Shown here: positions 1 to 5,782 of the stretch, piece by piece
How positions within the stretch are numbered: position 1 is the first letter of the stretch
Layout: every line of letters begins with the position of its first letter
Origin: Nanobdellota archaeon
GTDB lineage: Archaea; Nanobdellota; Nanobdellia; Woesearchaeales; GW2011-AR9
Length of the DNA: 7,415 nt
Direction of reading: 5' to 3'
Assembly: GCA_030695685.1 (NCBI GenBank)
Contig: JAUYPT010000047.1
Location: forward strand, 1 to 7,415
Made by a program: the position numbers and the translations under genes
Notes under the pieces: generated by a model
The model's database searches: none
The model's input: the letters and a program-made list of their open reading frames with translations, nothing else
What the model was told of the DNA's origin: nothing

Positions 1-2
1 CC

Positions 3-134
3 AGTCAGATAAGTAAGTATCAGCAACAGAGAGAGATTTTAAAACTAGAAGAAAGTAATATCCTTGACAAATTCGAAGAGTATATTTATTCTGTTAATTA
101 TTTTATTAATAAATATAGGATCATGAGTAAATGA
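3..134 (+). CDS. C-terminal fragment of an unidentified protein (5' end outside window)
   Basis: One frame is open from the left edge to a TGA at 132-134, giving 43 residues, while the other two forward frames stop within the first 16 bases. The peptide is rich in Gln, Lys, Glu, Ile and Tyr (for example QQQREILKLEE near the start and a Tyr/Asn/Ile-rich end). This reads like the terminal amphipathic or coiled-coil helix of a real protein rather than random translation. No motif identifies its function. If real, the gene converges on the thioredoxin-like gene, with 47 bases between the stop codons. Because the fragment is short and AT-rich, an accidental open frame is possible. Confidence 0.45.
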   Translation, partial: SQISKYQQQREILKLEESNILDKFEEYIYSVNYFINKYRIMSK

Positions 135-135
135 G

Positions 136-147
136 AAAAAGAAAAAA
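136..147 (-). terminator. Oligo-T terminator-like tract after the thioredoxin-like gene
   Basis: Read on the minus strand, this is T6, C, T5, and it starts about 35 bases after the stop codon of the thioredoxin-like gene. Archaeal RNA polymerase commonly terminates at such T-rich tracts without needing a stem. No convincing hairpin precedes it. The call rests on position and base composition only. Confidence 0.45.
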
Positions 148-181
148 TCTCCAAACACATTTTATCATTGAAAGACCAAGA

Positions 182-883
182 TTAAATAATATTATCTTCA
201 ATGAAGCTTAAAAGCAGATCACGATTCATGCCGCCAACACTTCTGGCTACTTCTTTGCCATCCTTAAGAATAAGCGTTGTTGGAACGCCGCGGATTTTAA
301 AACGAGAACTGATCTCTGATGCTTCATAGACATTAATGTTGGCAAACAAGGCCTGCTGGCTATATTTTTGAGCAGCTTCCAAAAACAAAGGAGCGAGAGC
401 TTTACACGGCGCACAAGGAACCCCATACATATCAACGACAGCATATTTTTGTTGAGAAATAACAGTATCAAATGTTTCACCGGTTAATTGTAGTACAACT
501 GATTCCGGATCCAGTTCAGCAAGCTCTTTCCGATATTCGAGAGCATAGTCTGCACGACGCGCTGTGACATATTCATCAACTAATTTCTTTTCCTGAGCAG
601 AAAGTAGAAACATGTTTCGAACAACAGCTGCAAGCCCGCCGCTCATCACTGCGAGAACAAATCCAGGGTTACTTTTAATCATCTCGTAGGGCGTATCTCC
701 GTGGACACGTTTCTCTGCTTCAGATTGTAATTTTTTTACCACACCCAGCGCCTGATCGTAGTCGTGATGAGGTACATTTTTTCGTGATGCTTCCACTTGA
801 ATATCTTTAAAGAGTGTGCCCATAGAATAACCTATCACTGCGCCGTCTTTAACGTTTTCAACTAAATCATCAATAAATCCCAT
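182..883 (-). CDS. Thioredoxin-fold protein with CAPC active site and novel N-terminal helical domain
   Basis: The protein has 233 residues if started at the second Met (883) and 238 from the ATG at 898. The later start is preferred because GGTGA lies 7 bases before it. The last ~100 residues (about 132-233) form a thioredoxin domain: a VVD strand carrying the Asp that matches the buried Asp of thioredoxin (~151), the redox motif CAPC (157-160), and the cis-proline loop GVPTT (Pro ~201) followed by a LILKDGKEV strand. The usual Trp before the first Cys is Pro here (VPCAPC), and the central Gly is Ala, which should alter redox potential and partner choice. The first ~130 residues are predicted helical, match no family I recognise, and include a hydrophobic stretch (~75-96) interrupted by Arg, so a membrane segment is doubtful. 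No signal peptide is seen, so it is probably a cytosolic disulfide reductase or a redox-linked chaperone partner. It lies 37-52 bases downstream of the winged-helix gene, depending on the start, and is probably cotranscribed with it. Confidence 0.85.
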   Translation of the reverse strand: MGFIDDLVENVKDGAVIGYSMGTLFKDIQVEASRKNVPHHDYDQALGVVKKLQSEAEKRVHGDTPYEMIKSNPGFVLAVMSGGLAAVVRNMFLLSAQEKKLVDEYVTARRADYALEYRKELAELDPESVVLQLTGETFDTVISQQKYAVVDMYGVPCAPCKALAPLFLEAAQKYSQQALFANINVYEASEISSRFKIRGVPTTLILKDGKEVARSVGGMNRDLLLSFIEDNII

Positions 884-890
884 TTCCACT

Positions 891-895
891 TCACC
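891..895 (-). promoter_or_regulatory. Shine-Dalgarno-like GGTGA deciding the start of the thioredoxin-like gene
   Basis: On the minus strand GGTGA ends 7 bases before the ATG at 881-883. It matches five consecutive bases of the GGAGGTGATC sequence complementary to the 16S rRNA 3' end. The upstream in-frame ATG (896-898) overlaps this element and has only AT-rich sequence before it, so the inner ATG is the better start. Confidence 0.5.
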
Positions 896-935
896 CATTG
901 TTTATAATCATGAACTGATTAATATCTTTACCGCA

Positions 936-1331
936 TCATCCCAGCTTCTCATCAATATCCTGCGCAATCTGCTGCAGATCGACAAAAACAGCATTAATGT
1001 CACGATGAATATCTTTAATCAAATCCTGCAAATGACTTTCCCGCAGCAGATAGCCATTTTTTTCCCGAACGACAATTCCGGAATCAATTAATTTTGTTAG
1101 ATGATGAACTACCGTACTCCGGCTTAAATTAAGCTTCGTGGCAATTTCATCAGAGGAAAGCAGGTCCTGATTTTTTCCCATTTTTACGAGTGTAATAAAA
1201 ACACGAAAACAGCTGCTGTCGCGATCCCGCAGATTGAATAAGCCTAACGAATTGCCCAGCCACTGCAATTCCTGATTGATATTATCAATACTATTTTTCC
1301 GCACTCGGACAATAGTTACTTTATATCCCAT
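936..1331 (-). CDS. ArsR-like winged-helix transcriptional regulator, candidate heat-shock regulator
   Basis: This 131-residue protein has a clear winged helix-turn-helix in its middle. A helix around 41-52 (CFRVFITLVKMG) is followed by helix 2 at 60-67 (SDEIATKL), the recognition helix at ~70-83 (SRSTVVHHLTKLID) and a wing at ~84-97 (SGIVVREKNGYLLRE). The C-terminal ~30 residues (LIKDIHRDINAVF onward) look like a helix suited to dimerisation. No metal-binding Cys cluster typical of ArsR metal sensors is visible; there is a single Cys at 41. It is transcribed away from grpE-dnaK across a 115-bp spacer, the usual position for a local regulator. Archaeal heat-shock repressors such as Phr are also winged-helix proteins, which supports by analogy, but does not prove, a role in controlling the chaperone operon and itself. 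The ATG at 1331 is the first in frame and has no strong Shine-Dalgarno sequence. Confidence 0.85.
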   Translation of the reverse strand: MGYKVTIVRVRKNSIDNINQELQWLGNSLGLFNLRDRDSSCFRVFITLVKMGKNQDLLSSDEIATKLNLSRSTVVHHLTKLIDSGIVVREKNGYLLRESHLQDLIKDIHRDINAVFVDLQQIAQDIDEKLG

Positions 1332-1344
1332 ATTTATATCCCAT
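1320..1344. repeat. 12-bp direct repeat over the start codon of the regulator gene
   Basis: TTTATATCCCAT occurs at 1320-1331 and again at 1333-1344, one base apart, forming a tandem 13-bp unit. On the minus strand each copy begins ATGGGATATAAA, so the start codon of the winged-helix gene is duplicated. The outer ATG (1342-1344) is out of frame and opens only a 7-codon reading frame ending in TAA at 1321-1323, overlapping the true start. Confidence 0.8.
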
Positions 1345-1362
1345 AAAGCCAGAATGGAGAGT

Positions 1363-1374
1363 CTATTTTTAAAA
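1363..1374 (-). promoter_or_regulatory. Possible TATA box for the leftward regulator gene
   Basis: The minus strand reads TTTTAAAAATAG, preceded by an A-rich BRE-like CGAGAAAA (1375-1382). Its centre near 1369 would place transcription start around 1342-1344, at or just before the duplicated ATG, giving a leaderless or nearly leaderless mRNA. The near-palindromic TATA at 1388-1398 could serve leftward transcription instead. Confidence 0.35.
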
Positions 1375-1380
1375 TTTTCT

Positions 1381-1398
1381 CGAAATATTTATATATAA
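1381..1398 (+). promoter_or_regulatory. Archaeal BRE plus TATA promoter of the grpE-dnaK operon
   Basis: CGAAA (1381-1385) is followed after two bases by TTTATATATAA (1388-1398). This is a close match to the archaeal arrangement of a purine-rich TFB-recognition element directly upstream of an 8-bp TATA box. Transcription would start about 25 bases downstream, near 1418-1420, leaving roughly 27 bases before the TTG start of grpE. It is the strongest promoter-like sequence in the window and is the main sequence evidence that the host is an archaeon. Confidence 0.7.
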
Positions 1399-1405
1399 GT
1401 TGCAT

Positions 1406-1439
1406 TTTGAGTAGTATATGTCGATTTAAAGTAGTCAAA
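1406..1439. promoter_or_regulatory. Candidate operator: spaced repeats at the predicted grpE transcription start
   Basis: AGTAGT occurs at 1410-1415 and 1430-1435, exactly 20 bp apart, or about two helical turns. The same segment is bounded by the inverted pair TTTGA (1406-1410) and TCAAA (1435-1439). The element lies just downstream of the TATA box and covers the predicted start site, where a repressor would block polymerase. Binding by the neighbouring winged-helix protein is inferred from position. The repeats are short enough to be chance. Confidence 0.35.
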
Positions 1440-1446
1440 TAAGAAA

Positions 1447-2067
1447 TTGACAACAATCACCATGATAAACACACCTCATCAAACAGACAAAACAACTGCA
1501 ACTAAAGAACAGAACAAAAATGAGCAGGAAACAGTTTCAGCAGACCACACTGCACTAGATCATCAAAAAATTGCAGAATTGACTGAATTACTGCAGCGAA
1601 CCCAGGCTAATTTTGAAAATTTTCGCAAACAAACCGAAAAAAGAGTTCAGGAAATGCAGTTGATAGCAGCAAAAGGAGTTATTACCCAATTATTACCGAT
1701 TATCGACAACTTTGAATTAGCGTTGAAAAGTATTGAAAATAAAGATCAAGGATTATTACAGGAATTTGTTGCAGGGATAGAACTTATCTATGGACAATGT
1801 AACTCCCTCCTGGACAAGAACCAGGTTAAAAGAATAGAAACACAGGGAAAATCATTTGACCCGTATGTCCATGAAGCGTTGCTGAAGGTAGAATCAGACT
1901 TGCCGGAAAATACCATTATTGAAGAATTGAAAAGAGGGTTTACAATGCATGGCCAAGTAGTACGCCACGCACAGGTCAAAATCAGCAGCGGTAAAAAAGA
2001 AAGTAAAAAGGAAACCAAAACAAAAGAAACAAAACAAGATCTCAAAAATACACCAACGAAAGAATAA
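1447..2067 (+). CDS. grpE: GrpE, nucleotide exchange factor of DnaK
   Basis: The protein has 206 residues from TTG at 1447, or 201 from the ATG at 1462; neither start has a visible Shine-Dalgarno sequence, so the start is uncertain. GrpE dimers open the DnaK ATPase domain to release ADP. The first ~38 residues are polar and disordered. A long coiled-coil helix covers about 40-75, including the family's [13 protein letters not shown] segment (54-66). A helical bundle follows with [12 protein letters not shown] (82-93). The C-terminal beta domain that contacts DnaK spans about 127-180, with [12 protein letters not shown] and the end motif [18 protein letters not shown]. The last 26 residues are a Lys/Glu/Thr-rich tail of low complexity. 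It is the first gene of the operon, 16 bases before dnaK, in the bacterial grpE-dnaK order. Confidence 0.95.
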   Translation: MTTITMINTPHQTDKTTATKEQNKNEQETVSADHTALDHQKIAELTELLQRTQANFENFRKQTEKRVQEMQLIAAKGVITQLLPIIDNFELALKSIENKDQGLLQEFVAGIELIYGQCNSLLDKNQVKRIETQGKSFDPYVHEALLKVESDLPENTIIEELKRGFTMHGQVVRHAQVKISSGKKESKKETKTKETKQDLKNTPTKE

Positions 2068-2070
2068 TCA

Positions 2071-2075
2071 GGAGG
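2071..2075 (+). promoter_or_regulatory. Strong Shine-Dalgarno sequence of dnaK
   Basis: GGAGG lies 8 bases before the dnaK ATG and 3 bases after the grpE stop codon. It fixes the dnaK start. It is the only textbook ribosome binding site in the cluster, which fits dnaK being the most heavily translated member. Confidence 0.85.
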
Positions 2076-2083
2076 ATATTACA

Positions 2084-3982
2084 ATGACAACCACACCAAG
2101 CGGACAAAAAGTATCAGGAGCAACAATAGGTATCGATCTAGGTACCACATTTTCGGCAATCGCCATCCTTGAAGGAGGAAAACCACAAATCATTTCTAAC
2201 GCTGAAGGAACAAGAACCACTCCCAGCGTTGTTCATGTTAAAGAGAGTGAAATTATTGTCGGGCAAATTGCCCGGAATCAGGCTATTGTTGACCCTTCCC
2301 ATACCATCCGTTCCATTAAGCGAAAAATGGGGACTAATGAAAAAATAGAAATTGATGATAAAGATTATACCCCTGAACAAATCTCGGCGATGATTCTGCA
2401 AAAATTAAAGCGGGATGCCGAAGCATACCTTGGCCAGCCGGTTAAAAATGCAGTTATTACCGTTCCAGCATATTTCAATGACTCACAGCGGCAGGCAACA
2501 AAGAATGCCGGTGAAATTGCAGGATTAAATGTACTGCGAATTATTAATGAGCCGACAGCTGCAGCGTTAGCTTACGGCTTAGATAAGCAGGATAAGGAAC
2601 AAACGATTTTAGTCTTTGATTTTGGAGGCGGAACGTTTGATGTTTCCATTCTGGAGCTAGGTGATGGTATCTTTGAAGTTAAATCCACCAGCGGCGACAA
2701 TTTCTTGGGAGGAGATGATATTGACAATGTAATTATAGATTATCTCTGTGATCGATTTAAGAAATCAACAGGCATTAACGTAAACAATGATGCTGTCGCC
2801 ATGCAGCGGTTAAAAGAAGCTGCAGAGAAAGCAAAAATTGAGCTTTCCAGTAAAACAAAAGTAGAAATCAGCATTCCGTTCATTACTGCAGACCAAAACG
2901 GCCCTAAACATATTAAAGATGATTTAACCAGAGCCAAGTTTGAAGAATTAATTGCGGACATTCTCAAAAAATTAGAAGCACCGGTAAAAAACGCCTTGAA
3001 AGATGCTGACTTAACTGCAGATGGTCTTGATAAAATTATTTTTGTTGGTGGTTCCACCAGAATTCCGATAGTACAGGAATTAGTCAAGAGACTGACAGGA
3101 AAAGAAGGAGATAAATCTGTCAATCCTGACGAAGCTGTTGCTGTCGGCGCTGCCATCCAGGCAGGTGTTATTGCCGGTGACATTAAAGATGTCTTGCTCT
3201 TGGACGTAACACCGTTAAGTTTAGGTATTGAAACGCTCGGCGGTGTTTTCACACAGCTGATTGAAAGAAATACAACGGTGCCAACCAAAAAATCACAGAT
3301 TTTTTCCACTGCGGCTGATAACCAGACTGCCGTTACCATCCGTATTGGGCAGGGAGAGCGGCCGATGTTTACAGACAACAAAACATTAGGCCAATTTGAT
3401 CTCATGGGCATTCCGCCTGCACCGCGCGGTGTTCCGCAAGTTGAAGTTACGTTTGACATTGATGCCAATGGCATTGTCCATGTTAAAGCCAAAGATCTTG
3501 GAACAGGCAAAGAACAAAAAATCCAGATTACAGGATCGACAACGTTAAGCAAAGATGAGATCGAAAAGATGAAGCAGGATGCCAAAGAGAATGAAGCAGA
3601 AGACACCAAGAAAAAAGCAAAAATAGATGCTGAGAATAACGCTGACAGCGTCATCTTTCAAACCAAAAAAGTACTGGACGAATTCAAAGATAAGATTGAC
3701 GAATCTACCAAAAAGAAAATAGAACAGGGCATCAAGGACGTTGAAGAGGCGCGAAAAAATGGAAGCCCTGAAACAATCAACCATAAAATCGAAGCGTTGA
3801 ATAAAGTCGTGCAGGAAATCGGCACGAAAATGTATCAGGAAGCAGCAGCGCAGCAGCAAGCGTCATCGAAATCAACAAAAGACGCAAAGCATAAACATTC
3901 TCCTGAGGAAAATGATACTAAAGATAATGACAATGTTGTCGATGCTGACTTTAAGGAAAGCCCAGATCACAAAAAAAAGTAA
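2084..3982 (+). CDS. dnaK: DnaK, Hsp70 molecular chaperone
   Basis: This 632-residue protein is full length and acts as the cytosolic ATP-dependent holdase and foldase with DnaJ and GrpE. The ATPase domain covers about 13-375: phosphate loop 1 [14 protein letters not shown] (15-28), [14 protein letters not shown] (153-166), phosphate loop 2 [14 protein letters not shown] (177-190) and [13 protein letters not shown] (318-330). The hydrophobic linker DVLLLDV (369-375) leads into the peptide-binding beta domain ([11 protein letters not shown] onward, to ~485). The helical lid follows, then a charged tail with NVVDADF (617-623), close to the bacterial VVDAEF ending. The segment after SIKRKMGT (77-84) lacks the ~24-residue insertion of proteobacterial DnaK, as in Gram-positive and archaeal forms. 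Phe23 replaces the usual bacterial Asn in GTTN. The substrate-arch Met of E. coli (404) corresponds to Phe389. The start is fixed by GGAGG at 2071. Confidence 0.98.
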   Translation: MTTTPSGQKVSGATIGIDLGTTFSAIAILEGGKPQIISNAEGTRTTPSVVHVKESEIIVGQIARNQAIVDPSHTIRSIKRKMGTNEKIEIDDKDYTPEQISAMILQKLKRDAEAYLGQPVKNAVITVPAYFNDSQRQATKNAGEIAGLNVLRIINEPTAAALAYGLDKQDKEQTILVFDFGGGTFDVSILELGDGIFEVKSTSGDNFLGGDDIDNVIIDYLCDRFKKSTGINVNNDAVAMQRLKEAAEKAKIELSSKTKVEISIPFITADQNGPKHIKDDLTRAKFEELIADILKKLEAPVKNALKDADLTADGLDKIIFVGGSTRIPIVQELVKRLTGKEGDKSVNPDEAVAVGAAIQAGVIAGDIKDVLLLDVTPLSLGIETLGGVFTQLIERNTTVPTKKSQIFSTAADNQTAVTIRIGQGERPMFTDNKTLGQFDLMGIPPAPRGVPQVEVTFDIDANGIVHVKAKDLGTGKEQKIQITGSTTLSKDEIEKMKQDAKENEAEDTKKKAKIDAENNADSVIFQTKKVLDEFKDKIDESTKKKIEQGIKDVEEARKNGSPETINHKIEALNKVVQEIGTKMYQEAAAQQQASSKSTKDAKHKHSPEENDTKDNDNVVDADFKESPDHKKK

Positions 3983-3991
3983 ATCAGGAAG

Positions 3992-4035
3992 AAGAACAAA
4001 AACCAACTAAAGGTTTTTAAGTTCTTTCCTTTTTT
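3992..4035 (+). terminator. Hairpin plus T6 tract between dnaK and the HD gene
   Basis: AAAAACC (3998-4004) pairs with GGTTTTT (4012-4018) around a 7-base loop. After a 2-base bulge, AAGAAC (3992-3997) pairs with GTTCTT (4021-4026). The 13-bp stem is followed closely by T6 (4030-4035). This resembles an intrinsic terminator, and T tracts alone terminate archaeal RNA polymerase. It could end or attenuate the grpE-dnaK transcript. The stem is AU-rich, so the effect may be partial. Confidence 0.45.
4014..4021 (+). promoter_or_regulatory. Possible TATA box for a leaderless HD-gene transcript
   Basis: TTTTTAAG is centred about 26 bases before the ATG at 4044, the spacing at which an archaeal TATA box would start transcription at the A of the ATG. 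The HD gene has no Shine-Dalgarno sequence, consistent with leaderless initiation. The match to TATA consensus is modest, and the same bases form the arm of the hairpin. Confidence 0.3.
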
Positions 4036-4043
4036 ATTCTTCC

Positions 4044-4658
4044 ATGAAACTTCCTACAGAACAGCAATGCCAGAGTTACTTTACAGCCTATGTTGTGCCA
4101 GGCAATATTAACAGCCATTGCCATAAAGTAAGAGAGGTTGCTAACTTTATCGCCAGAACAGCAAAAAAATCAGGAGTAGACATTAACATTAAGCTCATCG
4201 ACTGTGTAGCCTTGCTGCACGATCTTTTTAAAATTGTTTCCCTTCATGAAGATGATTTACAGCCAAACAAATTTCACTCTTATTCATTTTCAGAGAAGGA
4301 AAAAGCAATGTGGAAAAAATTGAAAGAAAAATATCCAAATATGCATGAAGGCGATGTTGCCTATGCTGTGTTCAAAGAGGAATTCCCGGAAATGGCGCTT
4401 GCCTTAAAAAATGTCAGCGATCCACAGCATCTCAATCCGACGACAGAAGAAATGATCGTCAAATATGCAGACTTGCGCGTGTTTCAAAATAATATTATTT
4501 CGCTTCCGGAGCGTCTTGCTTATTTGCAGGAGCGCTATCCATCTCCAAAGTGGCCGGAATATATTGTCAAGCTGGAGAAAGTAGAACAGCGGATTAAAGC
4601 GATGATCAAGATGAATCCTGATACCATTAAACAAAAAATGGAGGAAGAAAAAAATTAG
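4044..4658 (+). CDS. HD-domain phosphohydrolase of unknown substrate
   Basis: This 204-residue protein has the spaced metal ligands of HD-superfamily hydrolases. The first His lies in NSHCHKVREVANFIA (His25 by spacing), the signature His-Asp is in ALLHDLFK (59-60), and the final Asp is in VKYADLRV (Asp143). The family binds divalent metal and cleaves phosphate esters of nucleotides or phospholipid-like molecules. The substrate cannot be named from sequence; no separate synthetase, RelA or cyclic-di-GMP (HD-GYP) motif is seen. The N-terminus has no signal peptide or membrane segment, so it is likely cytosolic. The C-terminus (~175-204) is a charged helix. It sits between dnaK and dnaJ, a place normally empty in bacterial operons, and lies 7 bases before dnaJ. 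It may be transcribed with them, from its own leaderless promoter, or both. The HD assignment is secure; the role is unknown. Confidence 0.88.
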   Translation: MKLPTEQQCQSYFTAYVVPGNINSHCHKVREVANFIARTAKKSGVDINIKLIDCVALLHDLFKIVSLHEDDLQPNKFHSYSFSEKEKAMWKKLKEKYPNMHEGDVAYAVFKEEFPEMALALKNVSDPQHLNPTTEEMIVKYADLRVFQNNIISLPERLAYLQERYPSPKWPEYIVKLEKVEQRIKAMIKMNPDTIKQKMEEEKN

Positions 4659-4665
4659 TATTACC

Positions 4666-5781
4666 ATGAGCAAAGACTATTATACGCTGCTGGGAGTAAG
4701 CAAAAACGCCGGCAAGGACGAAATTAAAAAGGCCTACAAGAAGCTGGCCATGAAATATCACCCTGATCGGGCGCCGGAAGATAAAAAGAAGGAATACGAA
4801 GAGAAATTTAAGGAAATCAACGAAGCTGCCGCCGTGTTAAGCGATGACAAAAAAAGGCAGCAGTATGACCAATTTGGCAGCGATTCTTTCCAAGGTGGAG
4901 GAGGCAGCAGCGGATTTCAGGGTTTTGATTTTTCCGATGTCATGTCTCAGTTTAAGTCAGGCGGTTTTGGCGATTTTGAGAATATTTTTGACCAGCTTTT
5001 TGGCGGAAGAGAAGGAAGAAAAAATTCTTCCCGAAAAGGCAATGATTTACTCTATGAAACAGAAATTACACTGGAAGACGTTGCCCAAGGCGTGGAAAAA
5101 AACATCTCTCTCAATAAATTAGAACACTGCCCTCAATGTCATGGTAAAGGAGCATTACAATTCGAGCAATGCCATCACTGTCATGGTTCAGGACAGATCA
5201 AAAGAACACAACGTACTCCATTTGGCATTTTCCAGCAGACTGGCCCCTGTCCGTACTGCCATGGCAAAGGTGAGTTAGCACAGGATTCCTGTTCCGATTG
5301 CGGCGGGGAAGGTGTCATTCGCCGGAAAAAGAATATTGATGTCTCCATTCCTGCAGGAGTGGAAGAAGGAATGCGCTTACGCATTATGGGTGAAGGAGAA
5401 GCTGGATATAATGGTGGATCAAGCGGCAACCTTTACGTGCTGATACATATTGCTGATCATCCTATCTTTGAACGAGAAAACGACAACCTTCATCTGACGA
5501 TACCTATTTCATTTACGCAGGCAGTTCTTGGCGATGAGATCGAAGTGCCGACAATTGCAGGCAAAGCAATCGTAACCATCCCGCCAGGAACGCAATCCGA
5601 AACTGTCTTCCGCATGCGTGAAAAAGGATTACCATCTCTTAACAGCAAAAACCATGGAGATCAAATGGTCAAAGTCCATCTTGAAGTGCCGACAAAATTG
5701 ACCAAGAAGCAGAAGGAATTACTCCTGCAGCTCAAAGAGGAAAAGCCAAGCAGGAGTTTCCTGCAAAGAGTGTTTGGGTAA
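4666..5781 (+). CDS. dnaJ: DnaJ, type I Hsp40 co-chaperone
   Basis: This 371-residue protein has the full class I layout. The J domain (about 3-70) carries the HPD motif (32-34) that triggers DnaK ATP hydrolysis. A Gly/Phe-rich region (~75-115) links to the substrate-binding domains. All four zinc repeats are present: CPQCHGKG (155), CHHCHGSG (169), CPYCHGKG (195) and CSDCGGEG (209), giving two zinc sites. The C-terminal beta domains include VSIPAGVEEGMRLRI (226-240), DHPIFERENDNL and the VPTIAGK/VTIPPGTQ segment (294-310). The interval between zinc repeats 1 and 2 is about three residues shorter than in E. coli DnaJ. The ATG follows the HD stop by 7 bases; the nearest GGAGG (4640-4644) is 21 bases upstream inside the HD gene, farther than usual, so translation probably depends on coupling. 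The stop is one base from the stop of the convergent membrane-protein gene. Confidence 0.97.
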   Translation: MSKDYYTLLGVSKNAGKDEIKKAYKKLAMKYHPDRAPEDKKKEYEEKFKEINEAAAVLSDDKKRQQYDQFGSDSFQGGGGSSGFQGFDFSDVMSQFKSGGFGDFENIFDQLFGGREGRKNSSRKGNDLLYETEITLEDVAQGVEKNISLNKLEHCPQCHGKGALQFEQCHHCHGSGQIKRTQRTPFGIFQQTGPCPYCHGKGELAQDSCSDCGGEGVIRRKKNIDVSIPAGVEEGMRLRIMGEGEAGYNGGSSGNLYVLIHIADHPIFERENDNLHLTIPISFTQAVLGDEIEVPTIAGKAIVTIPPGTQSETVFRMREKGLPSLNSKNHGDQMVKVHLEVPTKLTKKQKELLLQLKEEKPSRSFLQRVFG

Positions 5782-5782
5782 T

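Noticed and set aside
1418..1429. ATG at 1418 as an upstream start for grpE
   Set aside because: It meets a TAA after three codons and lies at the predicted transcription start, so it cannot start grpE.
2740..3654. 304-codon open frame antisense to dnaK
   Set aside because: Long antisense frames are a known by-product of dnaK codon composition. The peptide is Ser/Ala/Val/Leu-rich without a domain, and the sense frame is an unmistakable DnaK.
3545..3859. 104-codon hydrophobic minus-strand frame that could suggest a membrane protein
   Set aside because: It is the complement of the Lys/Glu-rich DnaK lid; AAA and GAA codons read in reverse as Phe/Leu-rich sequence, giving false hydrophobicity.
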